Assembly (NCBI GenBank): GCA_023383735.1
Contig: JAHDYN010000025.1
Location: 2,572-11,030, forward strand
Length of the DNA: 8,459 nt
Direction of reading: 5' to 3'
DNA from: Gammaproteobacteria bacterium
Lineage (GTDB): Bacteria; Pseudomonadota; Gammaproteobacteria; Steroidobacterales; GCA-2729495
In this document: positions 1-6,848 of the stretch, in pieces
Layout of the letters: every line of letters begins with the position of its first letter
How positions within the stretch are numbered: position 1 is the stretch's first letter
Translations under genes and position numbers: made by a program
Notes under the pieces: generated by a model
Seen by the model: only the letters and a program-made list of their open reading frames with translations
Told to the model about the DNA's origin: nothing
Databases searched by the model: none

Positions 1-265
1 CAAAGGCCCAGAGGCCCAGCATGCGCCGGAACAGCAGCGGCCAGGGTTTGCCGATGAGCTGGCGCAACGGCGTGATGGCCAGGGTCAGCAGCAGCAGGCG
101 CAAGCCCCACTCGCCGAGTTCATCGCGTATGTAGAGCTGCGGATTCGGACCCAGGCGCAAACCGCCGATTTCGGCAATTGACAGGATCAGCAGGACGAGC
201 GGCAGGCTGCAGGCCAGATGCAGCAGAGGCTTGCCAGCCAGCCGGATCTGCCGCGTGCTGGCCAC
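1..265 (-). CDS. msrQ: MsrQ, haem-binding membrane subunit of the MsrPQ methionine sulfoxide reductase (partial, 3' end outside window)
   Basis: MsrQ (YedZ) is the haem b inner-membrane protein that passes electrons from the respiratory chain to periplasmic MsrP. Only the first 88 residues are visible. They contain a hydrophobic segment at about residues 14-31, the family-typical stretch LGPNP followed by Y-I at residues 39-46, then LRLLLLTLAITPLR at 55-68 and FRRMLGLWAF at 79-88. This order matches the N-terminal part of the ferric-reductase-like transmembrane family. The start is GTG at 265-263, the only normal start codon that keeps this N-terminus. It lies three bases after the msrP stop and in the same reading frame (TGA-ACG-GTG). 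No good Shine-Dalgarno is visible, so translation probably depends on ribosomes finishing msrP. The haem-ligand histidines expected later in the protein lie mostly outside the window. Confidence 0.9.
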   Translation of the reverse strand, partial: MASTRQIRLAGKPLLHLACSLPLVLLILSIAEIGGLRLGPNPQLYIRDELGEWGLRLLLLTLAITPLRQLIGKPWPLLFRRMLGLWAF

Positions 266-268
266 CGT

Positions 269-1237
<969 letters not shown>

Positions 1238-1249
1238 GCGGGGCCCTCG

Positions 1250-2062
1250 TCATGGTCCTGTTTGACGCGGCGCGCTGCCATTGAGTTCCCAGTCGTAGGG
1301 AATGAAGCGCAGCTCGAAGCCGTCGGCAGCCAGCAATGCCGCCGCTGCCGGGTCGCTGACATAGGCGGCGATGTACTTCTGCACCGAGCCTGAAGTCCGG
1401 GTGAAGTCGTCACGGTACCAGTCGAAGATCTTCGAGATGAAGGCGATCTTCCGCTCCACGTCGTAGCGGTTGCGCGTGTTGTCGTTGATGAACGCACGCG
1501 CTGCGAGATCCAGTTGTTCATCGAGCTTTGCCGGTTCGTAGGCCCGGCTGGAAAGTCGCGGGCAGGAGATCGAGGCACAGACGATGGCGAAGTGGATGCG
1601 CGGCTCGCGCAGCGGGCCCAGTTGCCGGGTTTCGAGATCATGGAGGCTGCTGGACTCGCCCAGCAGCTGGTACTTCCGCCGCTTGAAGTAGGTGTGGCGC
1701 TTCAGCCAGGACGAGGGGCTGTAGCCGTCGAGAATGCCCTGGATCGCAAAGGCATTGTAGGCATTGATGAGAAACGCACCGCGCGCGCGGCTGTCCGCGA
1801 CATCTTCCGGCCTGGTCTCACCGAGGCTGGTCACAAAGCGTGCGAAGGCAGGATCGGCCCTGATGCCGGGGTAGTCGACGAAGCCCCGCTGCACATTGCT
1901 CAGCAGTACCGCATCGAATTCGCTGTAGTCCGGTGCCGCAGACTGGCCGCTGCTCCACACGAGGCACAGCCCCGCGAGAAGACTGGCCATGCCGAAGTTC
2001 CGGATCAGTGTGCGCAGGCCGGGAAGCCGTACGCCATCAGAATGAGGGTGATACATCGGCAT
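1250..2062 (-). CDS. Exported DUF547-domain protein of unknown function
   Basis: The 270-residue product matches the DUF547 family along its length: VDYPGI at 62-67, AFLINAYNAFAI at 96-107, SSLHDLETRQLGP at 138-150, RIHFAIVCASISCPRL at 155-170, AFINDNTRNR at 190-199, SKIFDWYRDDF at 210-220 and the terminal YDWELN at 256-261. The conserved cysteine pair C162/C167 and H157 are all present. Biochemical function is not established for the family, and I do not infer one. The N-terminus looks like a signal peptide: arginines at 12, 17 and 21, a hydrophobic core from about 25 to 36, and a possible signal peptidase cut near SGQSA-AP at 41-42. It should therefore be periplasmic or otherwise exported. 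The start is uncertain: ATG codons occur at residues 1, 3 and 25, none with a strong Shine-Dalgarno. I kept the first because it supplies the positive n-region. The stop is 12 bases before msrP, and that gap contains the msrP ribosome site, so the two genes are very likely co-transcribed. Confidence 0.92.
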   Translation of the reverse strand: MPMYHPHSDGVRLPGLRTLIRNFGMASLLAGLCLVWSSGQSAAPDYSEFDAVLLSNVQRGFVDYPGIRADPAFARFVTSLGETRPEDVADSRARGAFLINAYNAFAIQGILDGYSPSSWLKRHTYFKRRKYQLLGESSSLHDLETRQLGPLREPRIHFAIVCASISCPRLSSRAYEPAKLDEQLDLAARAFINDNTRNRYDVERKIAFISKIFDWYRDDFTRTSGSVQKYIAAYVSDPAAAALLAADGFELRFIPYDWELNGSAPRQTGP

Positions 2063-2121
2063 TATTGTAAGCCCGGTTGCGGTGCCTACGCTGGGTGTGT
2101 GGTGCCGGGGGTGCGGCCGCT

Positions 2122-3585
2122 TCAGTTGCGGCTGTCCGAGTCGGGTTGCGTAAGCGGTTTTTCGTCCTTTTCCGGGTCAGGCGGCGGAGCAGCCTCGGCC
2201 TCGATCCGGTAGCCGTACTCATGGCGCAGGCTGAGTCCCTCGGTGGCTACGGCAGCCCCGTCGACATGGCGCGGCCGGTACAGCGAGCGGCGCACCGCGT
2301 TGACAACGCTCTTGTCGAGCAGTCCGGCCGGGTCCGACTCCACGACCTCTGCAGAGCTGACCCGTCCCGTCGCATCGACCGAAAAATTCACCACGACGTA
2401 ACCTGGCTCGAGCTTGATGCTGGCCGGCAACCCGGCTGCGGAGGCCGGATAGGTCTGCGGCGCCGGGGTCCAGTAGAGCCGTACCGGTTTGGCGAAATAG
2501 CCGTCGCGCTGTCCGGTGTGGGCCTCGTCGCCGGACAGCGCCCGCCAGGCATCGGCATAGGCCTCCGCAGAGGAGTTGCGCTTGCCCCAGATCAGGTAGA
2601 GGTCGCCGAACTCGACCAGCACCCGCGCGCGCTGCAAGGGATCCGGCGCCGGCTGCCGATCCACGATGCCGAGCGCCTTGCGCAGCACCACGCTGCTCAT
2701 CGGCAACAGGGCTTCCGGGCCCTGCATCGGGTCTGCCGTCGGTGCCTGCAGGGCCTGCTGCCGGTAGCTGGCGGCGATGGCAATCAGCGGCTCGACCAGG
2801 GCCGGGTCGTTCTCCCCCTTGCTGGCAGAGATCAGCCGCGCCGTGTCCTGGTGCAGCAGTCGCGCCGAGTACATCTGGCCGGTGCGCTCGTACCAGTCGG
2901 CCAGCCTGGAAAGCGCAGGCAGGAGTTCGGGACTCTCCTTGCCGACCCGGTGCTCCATGATCTGCAGCTGTGCTGCCTGGTGGAAATTTGCCTTGTCCAG
3001 ATCCTTCTGGGCGAGATAACTCTCGGTGAGTCCGTCGCGGAGCGGAAACTGCTCGAGATTGTAGAAACCATCATTGACGTGATTGACGTGCAGGGCCCGC
3101 TCATAGTTTTCAGCCGCCCGGGCGGGTTGACCGGCGCGCATGTAGGTCTGGGCCAGGCCCGTCAGCGGTGTGATCAGTCGCGGCGAGACGATACCCGCAT
3201 GCTGTTCCACAAGCGCCACGGCAGCACTGTAGTTGCCCTCCGCAGCGAGCAGGTCACCGGCGCGCAACTGCGCGGTGGCCAGATTGGTCAGTGGCGTGAC
3301 CAGGGCGGCCTCATCGTCTGCTTCCAGTTCGCGGGTCAGTTCCAGCACTTCGAAGGCGGCTGGCACCGCGTCGGCCGGCCGGTCTTCTTCGAGCAGGCGC
3401 AGCATTCTCTGGTAGGCGGCCGAGCGCCGGTCCTCGACCGTCGTTTCCGACAGCTGCTCTGGCGCGCTGCTGTCGTGTTCCAGGGCGCTCGCCGTGGAAT
3501 TCAACGGGAGGGCGCCGACGCAGGCCACGGCCACGACGAGGCCGATCACGCTTCGCAACACAGGCGTCCGGTGACAGGGGTGCAT
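2122..3585 (-). CDS. Exported TPR-repeat protein with C-terminal TonB-like domain
   Basis: The 487-residue product has three visible parts. Residues 1-34 are a signal peptide: R6 and R11, a hydrophobic core at about 12-27, and a cleavage-like A32-S33-A34. C22 does not sit in a proper lipobox. Residues about 55-350 are helical repeats of the TPR/Sel1 kind, for example SAAYQRMLRLLEE, LTNLATAQLRAGDLLAAEGNY, LTGLAQTYMRAGQPARAAENYERAL and LSRLADWYERTGQMYSAR. Residues about 385-462 resemble the TonB C-terminal domain: GYVVVNFSVDATGRVSSAEVVES, then SVVNAVRRSLYRPRHVDG. A proline- and acid-rich tail follows (463-487). Such proteins are often labelled 'energy transducer TonB', but there is no membrane anchor plus proline-rich spanner as in true TonB, and no ExbB/ExbD nearby, so a role as a periplasmic binding or scaffold protein is likelier. 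The start at 3585 has no clear Shine-Dalgarno. It is 54 bases from the divergent msrA and 59 bases upstream of the DUF547 gene on the same strand. Confidence 0.88.
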   Translation of the reverse strand: MHPCHRTPVLRSVIGLVVAVACVGALPLNSTASALEHDSSAPEQLSETTVEDRRSAAYQRMLRLLEEDRPADAVPAAFEVLELTRELEADDEAALVTPLTNLATAQLRAGDLLAAEGNYSAAVALVEQHAGIVSPRLITPLTGLAQTYMRAGQPARAAENYERALHVNHVNDGFYNLEQFPLRDGLTESYLAQKDLDKANFHQAAQLQIMEHRVGKESPELLPALSRLADWYERTGQMYSARLLHQDTARLISASKGENDPALVEPLIAIAASYRQQALQAPTADPMQGPEALLPMSSVVLRKALGIVDRQPAPDPLQRARVLVEFGDLYLIWGKRNSSAEAYADAWRALSGDEAHTGQRDGYFAKPVRLYWTPAPQTYPASAAGLPASIKLEPGYVVVNFSVDATGRVSSAEVVESDPAGLLDKSVVNAVRRSLYRPRHVDGAAVATEGLSLRHEYGYRIEAEAAPPPDPEKDEKPLTQPDSDSRN

Positions 3586-3639
3586 GCCGGCAAATTACCA
3601 ATTCCCGCAGGCCGTGCATATCGGGTAGGGTGTGGTGTC

Positions 3640-4206
3640 ATGGAGATCGGCAACAGGCATTTCGTCAACGGGAACCCCCTGCTGCCGCCCTTTCCCGAGC
3701 ATCTCCGGCTGGCGATGTTCGGCATGGGTTGCTTCTGGGGTGCAGAGCGCCGGTTCTGGCAGCTGCCGGGTGTATGGACGACGGCAGTCGGTTATTCGGC
3801 GGGTTCCACCCCCGATCCCGATTACCGGCAGGTGTGTTCGGGGCGCACCGGCCACAGCGAGGTTGTGCGCGTGGTGTATGACCCGGCGCAGATCGACTAT
3901 CGGCAACTCCTGACCGTCTTCTGGGAGTCCCATGATCCGACCCAGGGCATGCGCCAGGGCAATGACGTGGGGACGCAATACCGTTCCGGCATCTACTGGC
4001 ATGACCCCGGGCAGCGTGATCTTGCCCTGCGCTCGAAGCAGGACTTTGCCGAACGTCTCGCGGCAGCCGGATTTGGTCCGATTACCACCGAAATAGAAGC
4101 AGCCGGCGAGTTCTGGTATGCCGAGGATTATCACCAGCAGTACCTGGCGAAGAATCCCGGCGGTTACTGCGGCCTGGGTGGTACCGGGATCAAATGCACG
4201 GACTGA
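3640..4206 (+). CDS. msrA: MsrA, peptide-methionine (S)-S-oxide reductase
   Basis: MsrA reduces methionine-S-sulfoxide, free or in proteins, in the cytoplasm, using thioredoxin to reset its disulfide. The 188-residue product has no signal peptide. It contains the active-site motif GCFWG at 30-34, where C31 is the nucleophile, followed by AER. Other family landmarks are VGYSAG, GHSEVV, YDP, FWESHDPTQ, QGNDVGTQYRSGIYW and AEDYHQQYL. The C-terminus NPGGYCGLGGTG carries the recycling cysteines C177 and C186, so this is the three-cysteine type also seen in E. coli. The ATG at 3640 is chosen because AGGG lies nine bases upstream and the fold begins soon after. The same frame stays open upstream to 2077, but that part is antisense to the TPR/TonB gene and is not MsrA-like. 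The gene is divergent from the TPR/TonB gene, with the periplasmic Msr genes beyond it. Confidence 0.97.
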   Translation: MEIGNRHFVNGNPLLPPFPEHLRLAMFGMGCFWGAERRFWQLPGVWTTAVGYSAGSTPDPDYRQVCSGRTGHSEVVRVVYDPAQIDYRQLLTVFWESHDPTQGMRQGNDVGTQYRSGIYWHDPGQRDLALRSKQDFAERLAAAGFGPITTEIEAAGEFWYAEDYHQQYLAKNPGGYCGLGGTGIKCTD

Positions 4207-4273
4207 CCAAAAACGGGGCCCAAAAGTGTGACCGTTTCCACGCGCCGCCGGGACGCACTGAATAACATGTCGG

Positions 4274-5635
4274 ATGTATACGCCGGTATGTAACCGGACG
4301 CCGGAATCATGCGTGCAGCCCAGGCGACTCAAGATCGAGACAGCCAACCTCGAGTGCGGCATGTATGTCGCGCAGCTCGACCGGCCGTGGCTCGAGACAC
4401 CGTTCCTGTTCAAGGGCTTCGAGATCCGTGACGCCAAGGATCTGCAGCAGCTCCGGCACTTCTGCAAACACGTCTACGTGGACATCAGCCAGGGCTCACT
4501 GTCCGAAGACAAGGTCCTGGGTGCACGGGGCAAGGAGCAGCAATACGCCAGTGTTCTGGCCGTGCCCGCCACCCGCCGCGAGCATGCGGCTCCGGCAGGC
4601 CTGACACGGCGATTGGTCGACGCGCTGTCCCGCTTCGACCGGAACGGCGTGATCACGAAGTTCCTGCCCGCACCACAATACAGAAACGCCGTACCGACCC
4701 GGCAGGAGGCGCCGCGGGCTGCCGAAGCCTACGACAACGCGGCGCGGATTCTCAACGAGATGCTTGACCAGTTTCCGCAGGTCAAGAAGCTGGATGCCGG
4801 GCGCCTGCATCAGGCCATCGGTCCGCTGGTCGACAGCATCCTGCGCAACCAGGATGCGATGGCCTGGCTGCTCGGCATGCGCAAACGCGATGTGAACAGG
4901 CCGCTCCGCCAGGTAGGCAGCGCGGTATGGGCCGCAATACTTGGCCGGCATCTGGGTTTCGAGCGCCGCGCGATCGATACGCTGGCGATGGGCGGGCTCC
5001 TGCTCGATCTGGGCAATGCCAGAATTCCCCAGAGCATCATCCTGAAACAGGGCCCGCTGGAGGAGGTCGAGCAGAAGATCATCCGCAAGCATGTCGCGCT
5101 GGGCCTGGAGATGGTGCGCACTGCGCCCGGCCTCAATGCCGAGGTCATCGCGATGTTGCAGCACCATCATGAGCGCCATGACGGGTCGGGCTATCCGAAG
5201 GGCCTGTCGGGTGCCGACATACCGGTATTCGGCCGGATTGCCGGTCTGGTGGATTGTTTTGATGCGATGACCACCAAGCGTCCCTATGCGCCGGCCAAGT
5301 CGGCATACGACGCGGTCAGGGAACTCAACAGCCTTTCCGGCACCTTGTTCCAGAAGGAGCTCGTCGAGCAGTTTGTGCAGGCGATCGGCATGTTTCCGAC
5401 CGGTTCGCTGGTCGAGCTCAATACCGGCGAGATCGCTGTCGTCACCGAACAGAATCGCGTACAGCGGCTGCGCCCCGCGCTCAGCCTTCTGACCAGGCCC
5501 GACAAGACGCCACTGGCAGCACCGAAGGCACTGGACCTGGCCCGCTCCAGGCAGGGTGCAAATGATTCGCACTGGATCGTTCGCGGACTCGATCCCGGCG
5601 CTTACGGCCTGGATCCGGAAAAGTTCTTCGGCTGA
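4274..5635 (+). CDS. DUF3391 / HD-GYP domain protein, probably catalytically inactive
   Basis: HD-GYP proteins normally hydrolyse cyclic di-GMP with a two- or three-metal centre. This 453-residue product begins with a DUF3391 domain (RRLKIETANLECGMYV at 17-32, RPWLETPFLFKGF, HVYVDISQG), then a linker, then an HD-GYP domain at about 150-375, and a C-terminal segment GSLVELNTGEIAVV at 377-390 typical of this subfamily. The GYP part is intact: HHHERHDGSGYPKGLSGADIP at 297-317 and DCFDAMTTKRPY at 327-338. H273 is kept. However the HD motif (LLHDIGK in active members) reads LLLDLGN at 242-248, so the metal-binding His is L244 and the Lys is N248. The usual upstream ligand His appears to be R212. 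It may therefore bind nucleotide or partners without hydrolysing it. The start is uncertain: ATG 4274 has no visible Shine-Dalgarno, while GTG 4313 (GGAA six bases upstream) gives an N-terminus closer to family length. Confidence 0.9.
   Translation: MYTPVCNRTPESCVQPRRLKIETANLECGMYVAQLDRPWLETPFLFKGFEIRDAKDLQQLRHFCKHVYVDISQGSLSEDKVLGARGKEQQYASVLAVPATRREHAAPAGLTRRLVDALSRFDRNGVITKFLPAPQYRNAVPTRQEAPRAAEAYDNAARILNEMLDQFPQVKKLDAGRLHQAIGPLVDSILRNQDAMAWLLGMRKRDVNRPLRQVGSAVWAAILGRHLGFERRAIDTLAMGGLLLDLGNARIPQSIILKQGPLEEVEQKIIRKHVALGLEMVRTAPGLNAEVIAMLQHHHERHDGSGYPKGLSGADIPVFGRIAGLVDCFDAMTTKRPYAPAKSAYDAVRELNSLSGTLFQKELVEQFVQAIGMFPTGSLVELNTGEIAVVTEQNRVQRLRPALSLLTRPDKTPLAAPKALDLARSRQGANDSHWIVRGLDPGAYGLDPEKFFG
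4283..4297. repeat. Short inverted repeat CCGGT-ATGTA-ACCGG near the HD-GYP gene start
   Basis: Perfect 5-bp arms around a 5-base loop. If translation starts at GTG 4313, this lies in the untranslated leader and could be a small hairpin or operator half-sites. If it starts at ATG 4274, it is simply coding sequence. It is short enough to occur by chance. Confidence 0.25.
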
Positions 5636-5638
5636 TCC

Positions 5639-5654
5639 GCGCTGCCCGCAGCGC
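5639..5654. repeat. Perfect inverted repeat GCGCTG-CCCG-CAGCGC between the HD-GYP stop and the exporter promoter
   Basis: The 6-bp arms match perfectly around a 4-base loop, starting four bases after the HD-GYP stop codon and ending six bases before the TATAAT box. No run of T follows, so it is not a standard intrinsic terminator, although the RNA hairpin could still slow polymerase or protect the 3' end. Its left arm covers the place where a -35 element would lie, so an operator is the other possibility. Confidence 0.45.
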
Positions 5655-5660
5655 TCCCCG

Positions 5661-5666
5661 TATAAT
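5661..5666 (+). promoter_or_regulatory. Candidate -10 box (TATAAT) of the exporter operon
   Basis: A perfect TATAAT consensus sits in otherwise GC-rich DNA, 40 bases before the adaptor GTG start. The expected transcription start is around 5672-5674, giving a leader of about 33 bases. No TTGACA-like -35 is present at the right spacing (5638-5643 reads CGCGCT) and there is no extended -10 TG. The promoter may therefore need an activator. Confidence 0.5.
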
Positions 5667-5670
5667 CTGC

Positions 5671-5697
5671 CGCTCCTGTCCCGGGTATCAAGGAGCG
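5671..5697 (+). promoter_or_regulatory. Possible hairpin masking the adaptor gene's ribosome binding site
   Basis: CGCTCCT at 5671-5677 is perfectly complementary to AGGAGCG at 5691-5697, with a 13-base loop. The right arm contains most of the Shine-Dalgarno AAGGAG (5690-5695). A second upstream copy, GCGCTCC at 5651-5657, can pair with GGAGCGC at 5692-5698, but only in transcripts that read through from the HD-GYP gene. Pairing would hide the ribosome site. No experimental support exists here. Confidence 0.35.
5690..5695 (+). promoter_or_regulatory. Shine-Dalgarno AAGGAG that decides the adaptor gene start
   Basis: A strong AAGGAG lies ten bases before GTG 5706, and a further GAGG at 5699-5702 is closer. 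This supports GTG 5706 over the ATG at 5556 in the same frame, which lies inside the HD-GYP gene. Confidence 0.7.
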
Positions 5698-5705
5698 CGA
5701 GGCGC

Positions 5706-6848
5706 GTGAGCAGCCGTCGTCTGCGACAGATCCTGATCGTCGTCCTGCTTCTGGCAGCCGTCGCGCTGCTGGCCTGGTATGCCGGTCGCCCGAAACCGGT
5801 GCCGGTGACTGTCGCGGAGGTCACGAGCGGTTCGGTGCTGGCCACCGTCGCCAATACCCGTGCCGGCACTGTCGAGGCCTGCCAGCGTGCACGACTGGCG
5901 CCGCCGATCGGCGGGCAGATCGCCCGGCTCCCCTTCAAGGAGGGCGATCGCGTAAAGGCCGACGAGGTATTGCTCGAACTCTGGAACGAGGACTTGCGCG
6001 CCCAGGTTTTGCAGGCCGAGCGCGATGCGGTGGCGACCAGCAGCCGGGCCCGCGAGGCCTGCGTGACCGCCGAAGTGGCGCAGAAGAACGCCGCCCGGGT
6101 CCGGCAACTGCGCCCGCAGGGACTCGTCTCGGAAGGCGACCTGGAGAAGGCAGTCGGCGACGCCGACGCCCGGGCTGCCGCCTGTGACGCCGCGCGCGAC
6201 CAGGAGAAAGTCAGCCAGGCACGCGTGGACGTTTCTCGGGCGAGCCTCGAGCGCACCATCCTGCGCGCACCCTTCGCCGGTGTGGTTGCCGAGATCAACG
6301 GCGAAGTCGGCGAGTTCGTCACCCCGTCGCCGGTCGGCATACCGACGCCGCCGACCGTGGATCTCGTCGACGGCAGCTGCCTGTACATTTCCGCACCGAT
6401 CGACGAGGTGGATGCCCCGTCCGTCCGCGCCGGCCAGCGTGCCCTCATCACGCTGGATGCCTTCCCGAACCAGCGCTTCCCGGGTTTCGTCCGCCGCGTG
6501 GCGCCCTATGTGCTGGAAGCCGAAAAACAGGCGCGGACCGTCGGCGTGGAAGCCGAGATCGAGGATCCGGAGAAATACCGGCTGCTGCCGGGTTACAGCG
6601 CCGACGTCGAGATCATCATCGAGAACCGGGAGAATGTGCTGCGCATTCCCACCCAGGCGCTGCTCGATGGCAGGCGCGTGCTGGTTCTCGAGCCCGATAC
6701 CGGCATCCTGCGCGCCCGCGAGGTCGAGCGCGGCGTATCGAACTGGGAGTACACCGAGATCAGGTCGGGCCTCAAGGCCGGCGATCGGGTGGTGACCTCC
6801 GTGGACCGTGAAGGCGTGGCTGACGGTGTCGCCGCAGTTGAGGAGTAG
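5706..6848 (+). CDS. Periplasmic adaptor (membrane fusion) protein of a MacAB-like tripartite exporter
   Basis: Adaptors of the HlyD/MacA family link an inner-membrane pump to an outer-membrane channel. The 380-residue product has a cytoplasmic RRLR, one membrane anchor at about 9-25, and a first lipoyl half-domain at about 62-95 (LAPPIGGQIARLPFKEGDRVKADEVLLEL). An alpha-helical hairpin follows at about 97-183, then a second lipoyl half (TILRAPFAGVVAEINGEVGEFV, 184-205), a beta-barrel at about 218-305 and a membrane-proximal domain to the end (RIPTQALL, then GLKAGDRVV). At the hairpin tip, R131, L135 and S142 fit R-x3-L-x6-S, the TolC-docking motif known from AcrA and MacA. C119 and C160 lie nearly symmetrically on the two hairpin helices. 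The GTG start is chosen from the AAGGAG site and because it begins just before the anchor. The gene heads an operon with an ABC ATPase and permease. The substrate is unknown. Confidence 0.92.
   Translation: MSSRRLRQILIVVLLLAAVALLAWYAGRPKPVPVTVAEVTSGSVLATVANTRAGTVEACQRARLAPPIGGQIARLPFKEGDRVKADEVLLELWNEDLRAQVLQAERDAVATSSRAREACVTAEVAQKNAARVRQLRPQGLVSEGDLEKAVGDADARAAACDAARDQEKVSQARVDVSRASLERTILRAPFAGVVAEINGEVGEFVTPSPVGIPTPPTVDLVDGSCLYISAPIDEVDAPSVRAGQRALITLDAFPNQRFPGFVRRVAPYVLEAEKQARTVGVEAEIEDPEKYRLLPGYSADVEIIIENRENVLRIPTQALLDGRRVLVLEPDTGILRAREVERGVSNWEYTEIRSGLKAGDRVVTSVDREGVADGVAAVEE

Noticed and set aside
2072..2110. CCCGG/CCGGG inverted repeat and two GGTGCC copies between the TPR/TonB and DUF547 genes, as a terminator
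   Set aside because: The stem is only 5 bp with a loop of nearly 30 bases and no T run on either strand, and the GGTGCC copies are direct, not inverted.
3520..3522. C22 of the TPR/TonB protein as a lipoprotein cysteine
   Set aside because: The residues before it (A-V-A) do not fit a lipobox, and a normal signal peptidase I site (A-S-A at 32-34) follows.
2077..3639. A long plus-strand open frame that runs in frame into msrA, suggesting an MsrA fusion protein of about 700 residues
   Set aside because: The upstream part is exactly antisense to the TPR/TonB gene, is arginine-rich and low in recognisable motifs, and msrA has its own ATG with AGGG upstream. GC-rich DNA gives few stops in antisense frames.
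4207..4273. A terminator or promoter in the gap after msrA
   Set aside because: There is a GGGCCC palindrome and some A-rich sequence but no stable hairpin with a T tract and no convincing -35/-10 pair.
4267..4293. An eight-codon mini-ORF (ATG to TAA) overlapping the HD-GYP start, as a possible regulatory leader peptide
   Set aside because: It has no ribosome site and no telling codon run, and is short enough to be chance.
4496..6451. A 651-codon minus-strand open frame across the HD-GYP and adaptor genes
   Set aside because: It is antisense to two genes with clear family motifs, crosses their boundary and promoter region, and its translation shows no known domain.
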